Shown here piece after piece: positions 1 to 11,757 of a stretch of DNA of 64,000 nucleotides. Source of the DNA: Ephydatia muelleri (taxonomy: Eukaryota; Porifera; Demospongiae; Spongillida; Spongillidae); NCBI GenBank assembly GCA_013339895.1, contig JABACO010000019.1, forward strand, positions 4,481,831 through 4,545,830, given 5' to 3'. The notes beneath the pieces were generated by a model that was not told where the DNA came from, made no database searches, and saw only the letters and a list, made by a program, of their open reading frames with translations. The stretch's first letter is position 1; each line of letters begins with the position of its first letter. The translations under genes were made by a program, and so were the position numbers.

Positions 1-126
1 TACACTTAACTATAGTATGAAATGCGTTAAAGGTCCGACACACACGCACCTCTGGTCACCTGCGCTGATACATATACCATGCAAGAGTACTTAATAACTC
101 ATAGCTATAGCAACCAATAAATTTAA

Positions 127-632
127 CTAGTACATTTCCCCCTCACGATTGAATGAAATACAAGGTTTTAATAATGGAGTAGCTACAGGGTAATGGTGTG
201 CGATTTGTTTCAAGATATTCTCAAATGCAATGGGCCCTGGATCCAAATCTTTTCCTCCACATAAATTCAGGGAGATAGGTCTCAAAATAGAGCAGAGTTC
301 ACCACTTTCTCTTCTCACATCATCCTCTTGCAGCAGCTCCACATACCCTCAACACTTTGGGTATGTGCTCCAGTGGTGGGGTCAACAAAATGCAGCGAGT
401 GGTTGACAGCCAGATGGGTGTTTCCAGTTATAGCTGTCAGCTGGCTGTAGGAGCTCCATTCGTCACTGAGAACTGTACTTCCTGGTCGCACATGTTGGTA
501 GATAAGGGGAAGCAAGGTTGCAGCATCTCGCTTCTCCACCTCCACCAACAAGCACTCTCCGCTGCCTCTCTCAATCCCACCAAACACCCAGTGTCCATCC
601 GTTTTAAAACGGGTTGCCATAGTTACGTTCAT
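127..632 (-). pseudogene. Merlin/IS1595-like (ISXO2 domain) DDE transposase fragment, frameshifted
   Basis: The minus-strand reading from 632 to 315 carries the core of an ISXO2-like transposase: a HWVFGGIERGSG strand, the RDAATLLPLI segment, a catalytic Asp in VLSDEWSSYS, then NHSLHFVDPTTGAHTQSVEG with the catalytic Glu region. This arrangement is typical of the IS1016/IS1595 group and its eukaryotic relatives, the Merlin transposons, which cut and paste DNA. The frame stops at 315 just after the Glu region. The next stretch (342 to 127, another frame) has a tail, FENILKQIAHHYP, that resembles the C-terminal end of the family, so I read it as a one-base frameshift. The N-terminal part is missing beyond the poly-G run at 655. 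No terminal inverted repeats were recognised. Assignment to the superfamily is fairly secure; assignment to Merlin is inference from the eukaryotic host. Confidence 0.7.
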
Positions 633-654
633 TGATTTGGAGTAATATTAAAAA

Positions 655-688
655 GGGGGGGGGGGGGGGGGGGGGGGGGGGGAGGGGG
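655..688. repeat. Poly-G tract (28 G, then A, then five G)
   Basis: Uninterrupted run of 28 G from 655 to 682 followed by A and five more G. It sits where the N-terminal part of the Merlin-like fragment should begin. Two similar homopolymers occur elsewhere in the window (4851-4876 and, as C, 53036-53058). Confidence 0.95.
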
Positions 689-696
689 CCACTAAA

Positions 697-1170
697 CTAA
701 AGGGCAACCCGCGTACGCGCCCGCGTCAACGAGGACTCACCATCCGCATCTCCCTCCTGAGATCGTCGAGTGTCGGCTTCTTGCGCCTCAACAGCCGCTT
801 GCTCGTTTTCCTCTTCGGGATCGATCGCCACTTCCTCCACCACATCTTCTGCGAAGCCCTGCGCATCAGAAAAGAGATCGAGACGACAATGAAGATTAGG
901 CTGAAGACATTCGATGCCCTTACTTTCATCTCTTTCAATGTCTCTCCCTAGCAATACAAGCTCATTAACGGAGTCGTTGAAAAAAAACCCCTCGAATATA
1001 AGCAGCATGAGGAGTCGCGTCCCCAGACCGGGGCGACCGTAATGTACATGTAGACTGTAACCCATGCTTGATGTGATTGCAAGTTTACAACACGTATGCA
1101 AGGCATATTCTGCTGGCTTAACTCCGGCAGATTGGTGTTTTTTAGGCAGTTGTACTGGAATTTCTATCAT
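697..1170 (-). other. Open frame of 157 codons, unrecognised
   Basis: A minus-strand frame opening at an ATG at 1170. I recognise no domain. The C-terminal third is strongly acidic (DVVEEVAIDPEEENEQAAVEAQEA) and ends in an Arg-rich tail; the middle has a hydrophobic segment. It may be part of an exon of a spliced gene or the N-terminal part of a mobile-element protein, or a chance frame. There is no visible promoter and no neighbour that explains it. Confidence 0.2.
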
Positions 1171-2289
1171 GCATTGTTCAAGCCTAACTGGCTAATCGTG
1201 ATGCAAGCCAGTGTTAGTTGGTAGGCACGGCGGAATCTGTGGTTTTAGACCGTAAAATCCTAGACGTCAGAAGAAAAAATCTCAGTTTGCAATTTTTTAT
1301 TTTTTTTATTGACACCATTTGGTAAAAACGATCTAGTTGCTTCATTATGCTTCAATGTGGCTTACTATGCATTCAGAACGACTGCCGAATGCCTCAGCAA
1401 TAGACCAGAGTAGTTTTAAAGTTTTAAAGCACGCACCGTTTTTCTTAAGTGTTGTTCAAATCGAACACAGTTTTCTGCCCACGATTTTCGACTCTAAACC
1501 GCTGCGTCTCCTCCAAGGTAAGTATTCTTCCCTCTAATTCATCCTTCTATCGAAATTTCATAAATATTGGACGAAGCGCGAGTACCTTCTTCGATGCGCC
1601 AGTTACTCATGAATATCATTGCCGAACCATAGATACTTTAGAGAATCTATGATTCAATGTTAGGATTCTTCAGTAAATGTATAAGATATACGTGACATCA
1701 GTGTGGGTATGCGTGCTACAGATAGCCATGTACGACGAGTTATCGCTTCAAACGCCACGGTTCTTTTCAGAACCAATGCAGCGTGGCATCCCAAACGGAA
1801 CCTTCCCCTGATGAACCAAGCTCGAATGGAACAAGAACCAAGAGACCAATCCGTAAGCGCGATATGACGCTCTATTAGCGGAAGTTGCATTGCCATCGCC
1901 AATTAAATCAAGATGTCAAAGAGGAAGCAAAACCAAGGCGCTTGCAGAACTCGTTCACCACCAAAAAAGAATAGCAGACGCTAATGACGATACCATCAAC
2001 AACGTAGACGTCAACCATTCAACAGCAATAGGTTAAGTTGGTGGCGAATGCTTGAGGCATGCATTTGAATGCTTCCTTAGGACTATTATTGTTAGAGGTC
2101 TGTGTGCCTTTAGAGCACTCCACGTCCCAATCAGTCAAAATCATTGGAATATGATTTCATATCACGAAATTGATGCAAACCTCTAATTACTGGACCGCAA
2201 GTTTAGTCATTTGGAATATACGTCACCGCGCATATAAATATCTAAACTTCTAAACTTCAAATGGCTGAATGCTCAAACTTGTTTGGAAG
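1171..2289. other. Intergenic, no gene recognised
   Basis: AT-rich sequence with short open frames on both strands but no recognisable domain or convincing exon. It contains the 16-bp sequence AGGTCTGTGTGCCTTT (2096-2111), which recurs in the same orientation at 7119-7134, immediately outside the large inverted repeat. Confidence 0.6.
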
Positions 2290-2819
2290 TTTACTACCTT
2301 GTACGATTCGGACTAAATTCTATCCCCTCATTCCCAGTTGCCTTATTTATAATTTTACTTGGTTTTCGATTTAAACATCTAAACTTTTAAACTCCCGATA
2401 CTCAACGGTTCATATATTTAGAAATTTTAGTTTCTAGTTGTAACTCGCTTATATATCCATCGTCCAAGCCTCGGTTAGTGACTTTGACAATTTTCATGAC
2501 TTTTGGTGCAAAAATCAAACTTGGTCGAGTTCAATCACGAAGATGTCAAATCTGTTTATGTATTTGGTTTATCTATATCCTCGTCTGTCCGGTTCCAGGA
2601 ACCCACGCCGCTGATATTAATTGGGCTGAATCTTTGTGAGAATAAAAAAAGCCTGAGCTAAACGGTTACGTGCCGGGTATACCAAAGTTAGTGCCAGTGG
2701 CATCGTAGCATTTTGTTGGTGAAGGCACTCACTGATGGCTGCTATGCACATATGCATCCCTGTCACAGTTGTCTAAATAATCTATGGGTTTTCCAGCAAA
2801 CATGACAAGGAATGTGTGG

Positions 2820-2997
2820 GTGTGTGTATCTGTGTGTACATGTACACGTACAGGTTTGCATTTGCACATGCAGCCAGCATTATGGTATGTAATGGTATTG
2901 TGTGTGTGCGTGCGTATATGTGTGTGTATGTGCGTGTGTGTGTGTATGTGTGTGTTGTGTGTGTGTGTGTGTTGTGTGTGTGTGTGTGGACTATGTG
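2820..2997. repeat. Imperfect (TG)n microsatellite, left arm
   Basis: TG-rich stretch with interruptions such as TATG, TTG and GCG. It mirrors the cleaner (CA)n tract in the right arm at about 6410-6473. All the open frames here are low-complexity Cys-Val or Thr-His translations and are not genes. Confidence 0.9.
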
Positions 2998-4228
2998 TGG
3001 GTTCATGTATTAATTTGTGGGTGTATTTGATTGGCTTACCTTTGGAATGTGGCCACACCCTCTTACATATTATGCTATCAGCTTGCTTTTACAAAATTCT
3101 TCCTTTTACCACTAGTGCCTCCCTCTCTGGCCCCTCCTCCTCATGAATGAGGACATCAATAGAAGTTAGCTGCAACATCAATAGAAGTTAGCTGCAGTGT
3201 TCCATGACCACACCCACCGAGCCCTCAATAATACTGTGGTTTGAGGAAATCTAATCTGGCCATGGTATAGCACTCGACATACGTGCCAATGCTCTGAAAG
3301 GCAATTTCATTGGCTTACAGACTAAAATTCAAGCAAATGGATGCTTAATGCAGCTCATCCAGGATGGATGGGTTGTTGGTATCTGATGGATAAACAACCT
3401 TGCTTGTATAGTACCTGCATTAGACCCTTAGCAGTAGTCAACTAGCTGCCACACCCCCTGCAATTGTTGCATGTGAAAATCCATTCCATTTGATGTATAC
3501 TATATCTACTCTCCTAGGGATTGTTCCAGTTGTAGCCATTACCACTGGTCTTTGACATGCTTTTGGGCTTAGACTGCTAACCTAGTTTGTCTATAATCTC
3601 ATCACCTCGCGTTCCCACGACCATAAATACCTAAATATCAAAACTAATTTCCTAATTTCCTACACAGCCATGCCAGAGATTATACCTATGCAGCACAGAA
3701 CATCCGAGGTAGTGTTAATATTAATCACACCTCTGAATTTATGGATTATGGTGAAGGATCATTGGATTTGGAGTTGTCTTTCTTACAAAGGAAGCCAAAA
3801 AGTTTACTGTAACTTGATCAACAAATAAATGTAGCTCTATGAATATGATTTGACAATGCAGTCTTTTTATGTTAGCCAAATTCATATTTGCTTTTTTTTT
3901 TTGCTTCAAACTAGTGAAAGGATGGATATTTTTTCCCCTGGATAACTGCTCGTTACCTAGGTGTTAACGTTAAAGTTTCTTTTTTGTGCTTTAAATTTGT
4001 AGTATTGTGCATTGATGAAGGTTTTAACTTTTAAGAGTGATCCTTGCCGATGTTTTGCTGCAAGATCCTGAAAACATGATTTGGTACACAGGACACAGCT
4101 TGAAGTTGTGTTGTGTGGTTACTATAATGCAGCTTGAAACTGACACCAATATTTTAGTACGGTCAGAACCCATGCATATGCCAATATACATTTTGGGTCA
4201 CGTTTATGGTTTGGAATTAATTTTGTTT

Positions 4229-4552
4229 TCAGGCATCGGTGGGATCAATATTTAGGCTAGGAAGAATTCCACAGCACACAGACCAGTGCATGTGCTTGAA
4301 AAGCTTTCTGCTGCACTTGTGGTGTTCAGGGCAGATAGTGCACATGAGATGACAGTGTGTACCATTGCGTCCATCTATACATTCATAAAAACATATGTCA
4401 CTGTTACTTGTACCTTGGACACAAGCAGCTACTTCCACTTCAAATCCAAGATCATGGTTCTGAGGGAGACCACTTGCCCCTTCCACTGGGATGTTCATGT
4501 TTTGTTCACAGGTGGGACACTTGAACACTTGTTGGGAATCACTTTTCTCCAT
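4229..4552 (-). pseudogene. TRIM-like fragment: end of RING finger plus B-box-like Cys/His cluster
   Basis: Minus-strand frame of 107 codons from ATG at 4552. Residues 11-15 (KCPTC) look like the last Cys pair of a RING finger, and GASGLPQNHDL resembles the segment that follows the RING in TRIM proteins, where a GV-x-x-L-x-x-N pattern is usual. Residues about 53-87 contain spaced Cys/His (CFYEC, THCHLMCTIC, HHKCSRKLFKHMH) consistent with a B-box zinc site. The proximal part of the RING, the coiled coil and any C-terminal domain are absent. It lies wholly inside the left-arm-only segment of the inverted repeat. It could be an exon of a spliced gene or a captured fragment. The family call is by motif pattern only. 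Confidence 0.5.
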
Positions 4553-4850
4553 CGCAGAATGTATACATTACTGACAGAAGGAGTGCAGTCATACATGTAG
4601 TAGAATTCTTAGATGACTGCGGTAACATCGTGGTATACATATCCTGCCCAGCCCTTCTCCCCACTCATTTACCTGCTATGGGATTCATTTGTCTCCATGG
4701 CTAAGCATGGAATTTCTGCTGAACTATAAAATATCGTGCTCAGACACCATTACATCTCACATGGGTCTGGGTACAAAACATGATAGTTATAATTACTGGT
4801 ACAGCACAAAGCAGTGCATTAAAAAAAACACTGCTATTAGCTCCATAACT

Positions 4851-4876
4851 GGGGGGGGGGGGGGGGGGGGGGGGGG
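4851..4876. repeat. Poly-G tract, 26 G
   Basis: Uninterrupted G run near the end of the left-arm-only segment. Confidence 0.95.
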
Positions 4877-5032
4877 ATTTGTGTATGGTGTCAATACATG
4901 GCTCCTTGCATCCAAATACCCAAGGCAGAACACTGGGACCCCACAGACTTGATGTACATCATTTGCAATTATGCATAGTTATACGTGTCAAACTTGATTC
5001 TCTTTTTTTTTCTTGTTGTTATCAAAAACAGA

Positions 5033-5414
5033 TAACTAAATAATAAACTGAACTTTTTATTTGTTGTTTGGTTAATATGCCTCATAGTATGTTTAGTAAG
5101 ACCAAAGGTTTAATAGGTGTGAGATTATTTTCCATTTCATCATCTTGTGATTGTACCCATGACATAGACCATTCTGGAACAGAGGCTGAAAATGGCCGAA
5201 AACAAACTGTGAATTAATGTTTGTATAACCAGCAAATAATCACACTACAGATCCAACCCAGTGAATAGATTATCTACATCTCTGTGTTGTGTGTTTCCCC
5301 TACCACTCCACACTCTCCTCCCTCCCAACTGTACAGTACACCTGCTCACATAATGCTATGCTCATTGATCTTTAATGATGACTCTGAACATACACACATA
5401 TCCTGCTATTCAGG
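5033..5414. other. Loop of the large inverted repeat
   Basis: About 380 bp of single-copy sequence between the inner ends of the arms. No gene or internal repeat was seen. Confidence 0.7.
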
Positions 5415-6406
5415 TCTGTTTTTGATAACAACAAGAATAAAAGAGAATCAAGTGTGACACATATAACTGTGCATAATTGCAAATGATGTACACCAAGTCT
5501 GTGGGGTCCCAGTGTTCTGCCTTGGGTATATTTGGACGCAAGGAGCCCAAAAAGACTGCATTGTCAAATCATATTCATAGAGCTACATTTATTTGTTGAT
5601 CAAGTTACAGTAAACTTTTTGGCTTCCTTTGTAAGAAAGACAACTCCAAATCCAATGGTCCTTCACCATAATCCATAAATTCAGAGGTGTGATTAATATT
5701 AACACTACCTCGGATGTTCTGTGCTGCATAGGTATAATCTCTGGCATGGCTGTGTAGGAAATTAGTTTTGATATTTAGGTATTTATGGTCGTGGGAACGC
5801 GAGGTGATGAGATTATAGACAAACTAGGTTAGCAGTCTAAGCCCAAAAGCATGTCAAAGACCAGTGGTAATGGCTACAACTGGAACAATCCCTAGGAGAG
5901 TAGATATAGTATACATCAAATGGAATGGATTTTCACATGCAACAATTGCAGGGGGTGTGGCAGCTAGTTGACTACTGCTAAGGGTCTAATGCAGGTACTA
6001 TACAAGCAAGGTTGTTTATCCATCAGATACCAACAACCCATCCATCCTGAATGAGCTGCATTAAGCATCCATTTGCTTGAATTTTAGTCTGTAAGCCAAT
6101 GAAATTGCCTTTCAGAGCATTGGCACGTATGTCGAGTGCTATACCATGGCCAGATTAGATTTCCTCAAATCACAGTATTATTGAGGGCTCGGTGGGTGTG
6201 GTCATCATGGAACACTGCAGCTAACTTCTATTGATGACCTCATTTATGAGGAGGATGGGCCAGAGAGGGATGCACTAATGGTAAAAGGAAGAATTTTTTA
6301 AAAGCAAGCTGATAGCATAATATGTAAGAGGGTGTGGCCACATTCAAAAGGTAAGCCAATCAAATACACCCACAAATTAATACATGAACCCCTTGCCACA
6401 CACAGT

Positions 6407-6409
<3 letters not shown>

Positions 6410-6473
<64 letters not shown>
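6410..6473. repeat. (CA)n microsatellite, right arm
   Basis: About 32 CA units, followed by ATACGCACGCACACAC. This is the mirror partner of the TG-rich tract at 2820-2997. Confidence 0.95.
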
Positions 6474-6478
<5 letters not shown>

Positions 6479-7614
6479 GCACGCACACACACAATACCAT
6501 TACATACCATAATGCTGGCTGCATTTGCAACTGCACCTGTACGTGTACATGTACACACAGATACACACACCCACACATTCCTTGTCATGTTTGCTGGAAA
6601 AACCATAGATTATTTAGACAACTGTGACAGGGATGCATATGTACATAGCAGCCATCAGTGAGTGCCTTCACCAACAAAATGCTACGATGCCACTGGCACT
6701 AACTTTGAAGCCCGCGTATACCCGGCACGTAACCGTTTAGCTCAGGCCTTGCGTACTTCTATTTTATTCTCACAAAGCTTCAGCCCAATTAACTTCAGCG
6801 GCGTGGGTTCCTGGAACCGGACAGACGAGGATATAGATAAATCAAATTCATAAACAGATTTGACATCTTCGTGATTGAACTCGACCAAGTTTGATTTTTG
6901 CACCAAAAGTCATGAAAATGTTCAAAGTCACTAACCGAGGCTTGGACGATGGATATATAAGCGAGTTACAACTAAAAGCTAAAATTTCTAAATATTTGAA
7001 CCGTTGAGTATCGGGAGTTTAAAAGTTTAGATTTTTAAATCGAAAACCAAGTAAAATTATAAATAAGGCAACTGGGAATGAGGGGATAGAATTTAGTCCG
7101 AATCGTACAAGGTAGTAAAGGTCTGTGTGCCTTTCCGCCATGTCGATTTCTCTATTAATGGCACTCTTGTTTGTCCATTTTATTGCCATTTTTTGATATT
7201 TCGTTTAATGACATAATCACATTTTGCCAGACATTCGCCTCAATTTCGATGGCAGCTTGGATTGGGAAGTCCAGAATTCGAACGATTGCGTAAAATGGGT
7301 TCAATAATTGGTTTTGTCACATTTAAATATTTTGGAAAATCGAAAATTTGAAATTTTGGTATGGAACCGAAGTGAGTCCGGAATGGAATCGGGCTTTCTA
7401 ATAACTACGAAGCCACACCTATATCCCGGTTGTCCTTCTATAGCCTAGCTGCATATATACTGCGGGTTCTAGCTCCGCGAGACTATACGCGAGTGAGAAA
7501 CTATATAGAGCCTGAATTATTCTTCATCTAGCATGTCGGCGGCACCCACATTTGTATGGGCGAGCTTGGCCAATGAACTTTACCTTCCCCGGCCTCATCT
7601 CATAAATAACTTAT

Positions 7615-7787
<173 letters not shown>

Positions 7788-8886
7788 ACATGCGTGGATC
7801 TTGAATTATATTTAGTGAATATGATTAACAAAGACACCGATCGACCCGCGGTTTCTATTTCAGTTTATCAAGCGTATTAGGATAGAGCCACCAGCGAATA
7901 CCTATACAATTAACGTAATAACTCTTCATACACTTAGAAAGGTAAGACAGTAGAGATAATCCATACTCGTTCTCTGTGTTCACGATTTATGCCTAATGTT
8001 AGCGCACTCATGTATAGCAGGAACTTTTTGCCGAGCATTATGACTTTCTAAACTGGATCCGGAGTTATGTTGAAGACAGATTTCGGTGTTTAGGTAAAGC
8101 TTGATTTTATTACTGTTAGCGCACGACACACGTACAGTAAACAGGACACCCCTTCTGCTAATGTAATGATAGCGATACTATTATTTGAGATGTCGACGTC
8201 GTGAAACGGTTAGCAGACAGTATATGTGGCCTCTATGAATTTTATTCCGACGGCGAATGTATCATTAGTGAAACTTCATACGCTTAGAAAGCTAAGACAG
8301 CAAAGATAATGCATACTCGTTACCCTCATTCGATATTATGACCTTCTGAACCAGAATACATATTTGTCTAGCTTGGTTTAAGTTACATCATTAACGGTAG
8401 CAAAGGATATGTTATATGCAAAAGGTACTATGCAACCCTTGTTATATATCTATAGTGACGTACATAGGTGTATTCTATTATATAACAATAGGGGGTGCAT
8501 ATAATAAATGAAAGCAGACGAGTCGCAAGATATTGCTTTGAATGTGCAGAGCGTGACATTTTCGTGGAAGCGAAATTAATGAAAGAAAGAAGGGGCGGCG
8601 TGACAAGTCTTAGAACCGTTACGCATACAATCCAGAAAGCAAGAAGTCTTACAAAAAGGCCCGGCGCCTTCAATCTTTCGTAAGTTAGTAGTAACTAGCT
8701 AGAGGTCTGTGGTATAGAACAGAAGGCAATGTTTTACTTTAGGGTCCCCATTGAAATTCATACTAGTAATGTGCATGTGTGTCTACTCTGGGGGTGACGA
8801 TGTATACTTACCCCTGCTTACACTAAACCTAGGCTAGGACGCTAATACGAGAACTATCAGAGGGGTAGGCGTTCATTCGGCTGAGT

Positions 8887-8954
8887 ATGAAACGCTAAGT
8901 ACTGTATAAAGTTCACGGCCACCATCTTAATCACATACAGTACTTAGCGTTTCA
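8887..8954. repeat. Hairpin with 19-bp perfect stem near the element centre
   Basis: TGAAACGCTAAGTACTGTA at 8887-8905 is perfectly complementary to 8936-8954, with a 30-bp loop. It lies at the inner end of the right arm of the second inverted-repeat element. Confidence 0.9.
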
Positions 8955-9429
8955 GTAAGACTTCTTGCTTTCTGGATCGTTTGCGTAACGGTTCTTGTCA
9001 AAAATGCCACGCTCAAGCAATATCTAGCGACTCGTCTGCTTATGCTATGCACCCTATATTATATAGAATACAAGTGGTGCATGATACCGTTAATGATGTA
9101 ATTAAACCAAGCTACACAAATATATGTATTCTGGTTCAGAAGGTCATAAAACGAAATATATAAACTATATGTCCGATCGAATGAGGCCAAGGGTAACGAA
9201 ATTATCTTTGCTGTCGTAGCTTTCTAGTTTCACTAATGAGATATTCGCCGTCGGAATATTCATAGAGGCCTAATACGCGCGCTTGCTAAATTTAAATACA
9301 TGTACACTGTAGATGCCGCGGGGCGATCGGTGTCCTGTTAATCGTATTCACGACACTTAATTCAAGATCCAAGCATGTACCGCGCAATTGGAGTGTGTGT
9401 GCGTGCGTCTGTGTGCATGTGTGTGTTTG

Positions 9430-9433
<4 letters not shown>

Positions 9434-9463
<30 letters not shown>
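9434..9463. repeat. (TG)n microsatellite, right arm
   Basis: About 15 TG units, the much shorter mirror of the 7617-7784 tract. Confidence 0.95.
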
Positions 9464-9464
<1 letters not shown>

Positions 9465-9684
9465 TGAAGAATAATTCAGGCTCTATATAGTTTCTCACTC
9501 GCGTATAGTCTCGCGGAGCTAGAACCCGCAGTATATATGCAGCTAGGGATATAGGTGTGGCTTCGTAGTTATTAGAAAGCCCGATTCCATTCCGGACTCA
9601 CTTCGGTTCCATACCAAAATTTCAAATTTTCGATTTTCCAAAATATTTAATTTTGACAAAACCAATAATTGAACCCATTTTACG

Positions 9685-10539
9685 GTCCGTGGGTCTTTCC
9701 GCCATTTTGAATTTTCATTTGTCCGTTTTTTTCAGATAACGAGATTTCAAAATTTTTCCAATTGTTCGTTTGTTTAAAAAAACGAAACATTGGAACTCAT
9801 TCATCGGAATTTCAATGTTTCATTTTTTCATTGCCACGTTTAAATTCACGTATCGGTCCGTTTTCCCATGTCCTTATTCATTGAACTAATTAATCCAAAG
9901 GATGATATAATGGAACTTCGCAAGATCGGAACGGGACTCGGGCACCTGTGTCTGACCCCTCCCCTTGATTGCTGAATCTTACCTCATAGCTATAGGGAGT
10001 TTAAAAGTGGGCGGGAACTTTTCAACACTAGCTAATAATAAAGTGTAATTAGTGAGCGTAGAAAGGTTGGTAACGCTAGTTGAATAAAAAGTATGGTTTA
10101 CGCCTCTCTCACTCTTCAAACTAGCTGTACGTACGTGCTTGTGGGAAGACAGGTGACCCCTAATAATCCTATCTAATGGTTACGATTTCATTACGTAATA
10201 CTTGCATAATACAGTAGTGACTCACGTGTCAGGAAAATGGCACCTCCCGTATCAGGAAAAGAAAAAGAAACTGTTTGTGTTCTTAACTTACGTATATACC
10301 CTTATGTTTCCCCACATAAAGCAGTGCTGATGGATAGGGCAGACTAAGTACCAATAGCTTCTTTTGCTTCCATGCAGATAAATGTCGTTATTTATCCTGA
10401 TACGTGAGTCCCCACTAAATAATGCCGATGACGTACAATAAAATCATTATTGTACTAATACATATGAATTATTACATCACATGAGAATATTAATCACAAA
10501 TTAAGATTTTCATAGAGAAAGAGTCAATGGCCTGTCATT
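9685..10539. other. Intergenic, no gene recognised
   Basis: AT-rich sequence without a convincing exon. The start (GTCTTTCCGCCAT at about 9693) resembles CCTTTCCGCCAT just after the 16-bp repeat at 7119, so a small shared repeat may flank the second inverted-repeat element on both sides in the same orientation. Confidence 0.5.
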
Positions 10540-10988
10540 CTAGTCTTCTGCTACGTCGTCACCAAGGATACTTTTAGCTCCAGCCACCAGTTCGTCCAAC
10601 CCCAGCACTACCATGGTCTCACAGAACTCTCTCTTTGCTCTGCATCTTGGGCAGGTCTTTTCCAGGGCATCCGGTCCAGAATACCACAAGTTAACACATG
10701 CTTCACAACCTAGAATGGTTTTGCAGCACTTTGCCAGCACAATGGGTTGAATGCAGTACTGCACATGTGGAATGCATCTGCCAGCAAATGCTTTAGACCT
10801 AGTGGGATATTAGAATCCTTTGTCAGCTGCAAAATGGTGTCACTGCTGGCCCTTATGGCAGCCAGGATATCTTCCTTCACTTTGTGCAGTTGATCATCGG
10901 AATCCGTCACATTTGAAGTGGTCTCAAGTGTGGTGCTGCTGTCTGACAGCCTCTGCCTTTTCTTCTGTCGTCGTGAGGTCTGCTGCAT
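10540..10988 (-). pseudogene. Small RING-finger protein gene with a one-base frameshift
   Basis: Starting at the ATG at 10988, a basic, Ser/Thr-rich N-terminus is followed by a helical segment (about residues 31-70), then FHMCS where the first RING Cys pair should start. The frame then fails, and the next frame continues with CIQPIVLAKCCKTILGCEAC and later CPRCRA, supplying the remaining zinc ligands of a C3HC4-like RING. It ends at 10540 after a short C-terminal tail. Removal of a single base around 10750 is the simplest explanation. Whether the break is a real mutation or a base-call error cannot be decided here. RING proteins usually act as ubiquitin ligases; substrate unknown. A TATATATATAA-like stretch lies at about 11015-11027, 30-40 bp upstream of the ATG, and the sequence beyond 11095 is element-derived. 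Confidence 0.6.
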
Positions 10989-11094
10989 ACATTTTTAAAA
11001 TGAGTGGAACAATATTATATATATAAAGTGAAATATAGTAATTACATGAAATCATGTAATCCATGCCTGTCAGTGATCCTAGCTCGTGAGTGAG

Positions 11095-11338
11095 TGAGTC
11101 CGGAATGGAATCGGGCTTTCTAATAACTACGAAGCCACACCTATATCCCGGTTGTCCTTCTATAGCCTAGCTGCATATATACTGCGGGTTCTAGCTCCGC
11201 GAGACTATACGCGAGTGAGAAACTATATAGAGCCTGAATTATTCTTCATCTAGCGGCACCCACATTTCGTATGGGCGAGCTTGGCCAATGAACTTTACCT
11301 TCCCCCGGCCTCATAAATAACTTATAGCACACACACAC

Positions 11339-11436
<98 letters not shown>

Positions 11437-11757
11437 ACATGCGTGGTATGTGTCGTGAATACGATTAACAAAGACACCTATCGATCCGCGGCTTCTATTT
11501 CAGTTTATCAAGCGTATTAGGATAGAGCCACCAGCGAATACCTATACAATTAACGTAATAACTCTTCATACACTTAGAAAGGTAAGACAGTAGAGATAAT
11601 CCATACTCGTTCTCTGTGTTCACGATTTATACCTAATGTTAGCGCACAAATATATAGCAGGAACTTTTTGCCGAGCATTATGACTTTCTAAACTGAATCC
11701 GGAGTTATGTTGAAGACAGATTTCGGTGTTTAGGTAAAGCTTGATTCTATTACTGTT
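11095..11757. repeat. Truncated direct copy of the left arm of the second inverted-repeat element
   Basis: Matches 7372-8118 in the same orientation, from GTGAGTCCGGAATGG to GATTCTATTACTGTTA, with few substitutions and a shorter, once-interrupted CA tract (11329-11433). Similarity ends exactly where the satellite begins. The original continues past 8118 with GCGCACGACAC, so the satellite boundary lies inside this element copy. Confidence 0.9.
11329..11433. repeat. (CA)n microsatellite with one GC interruption
   Basis: About 52 CA units interrupted by ACGCAC near 11341; the homologue of the 7617-7784 tract. Confidence 0.95.

Larger units (their letters stand above)
3869..4899. other. 1.03-kb segment present only in the left arm of the inverted repeat
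   Basis: Pairing with the right arm stops after GCAGTCTTTTT at 3868 and resumes at GGCTCC at 4900. In the right arm the two flanks are directly adjacent at about 5545-5549. The segment therefore was either inserted in the left arm or deleted from the right arm. It holds a TRIM-like coding fragment (4229-4552) and a 26-G tract (4851-4876). I see no terminal inverted repeats or clear target duplication. Confidence 0.8.
2290..7119. repeat. Large imperfect inverted repeat (arms 2290-5032 and 5415-7119)
   Basis: The right arm is the reverse complement of the left arm over most of its length. For example the left block TTACTACCTTGTACGATTCG (2291) pairs with the block ending at 7118, 3480-3840 pairs with about 5565-5940, and 4950-5032 pairs with 5415-5500. 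The loop is 5033-5414. Both arms carry a TG/CA microsatellite in mirrored positions and differ by small indels. The left arm is about 1 kb longer because it holds extra DNA at 3869-4899. The 16-bp direct repeat at 2096 and 7119 may mark the ends of a larger unit, but the left copy lies 178 bp outside the arm. No transposase was recognised in the arms, so it could be a foldback element or an inverted segmental duplication. Confidence 0.9.

Noticed and set aside
1660-1902. 80-codon ORF
   Set aside because: No recognisable domain, low-quality start, no supporting context.
8428-8673. 81-codon hydrophobic ORF
   Set aside because: Lies inside an inverted-repeat arm and is not preserved in the partner arm.
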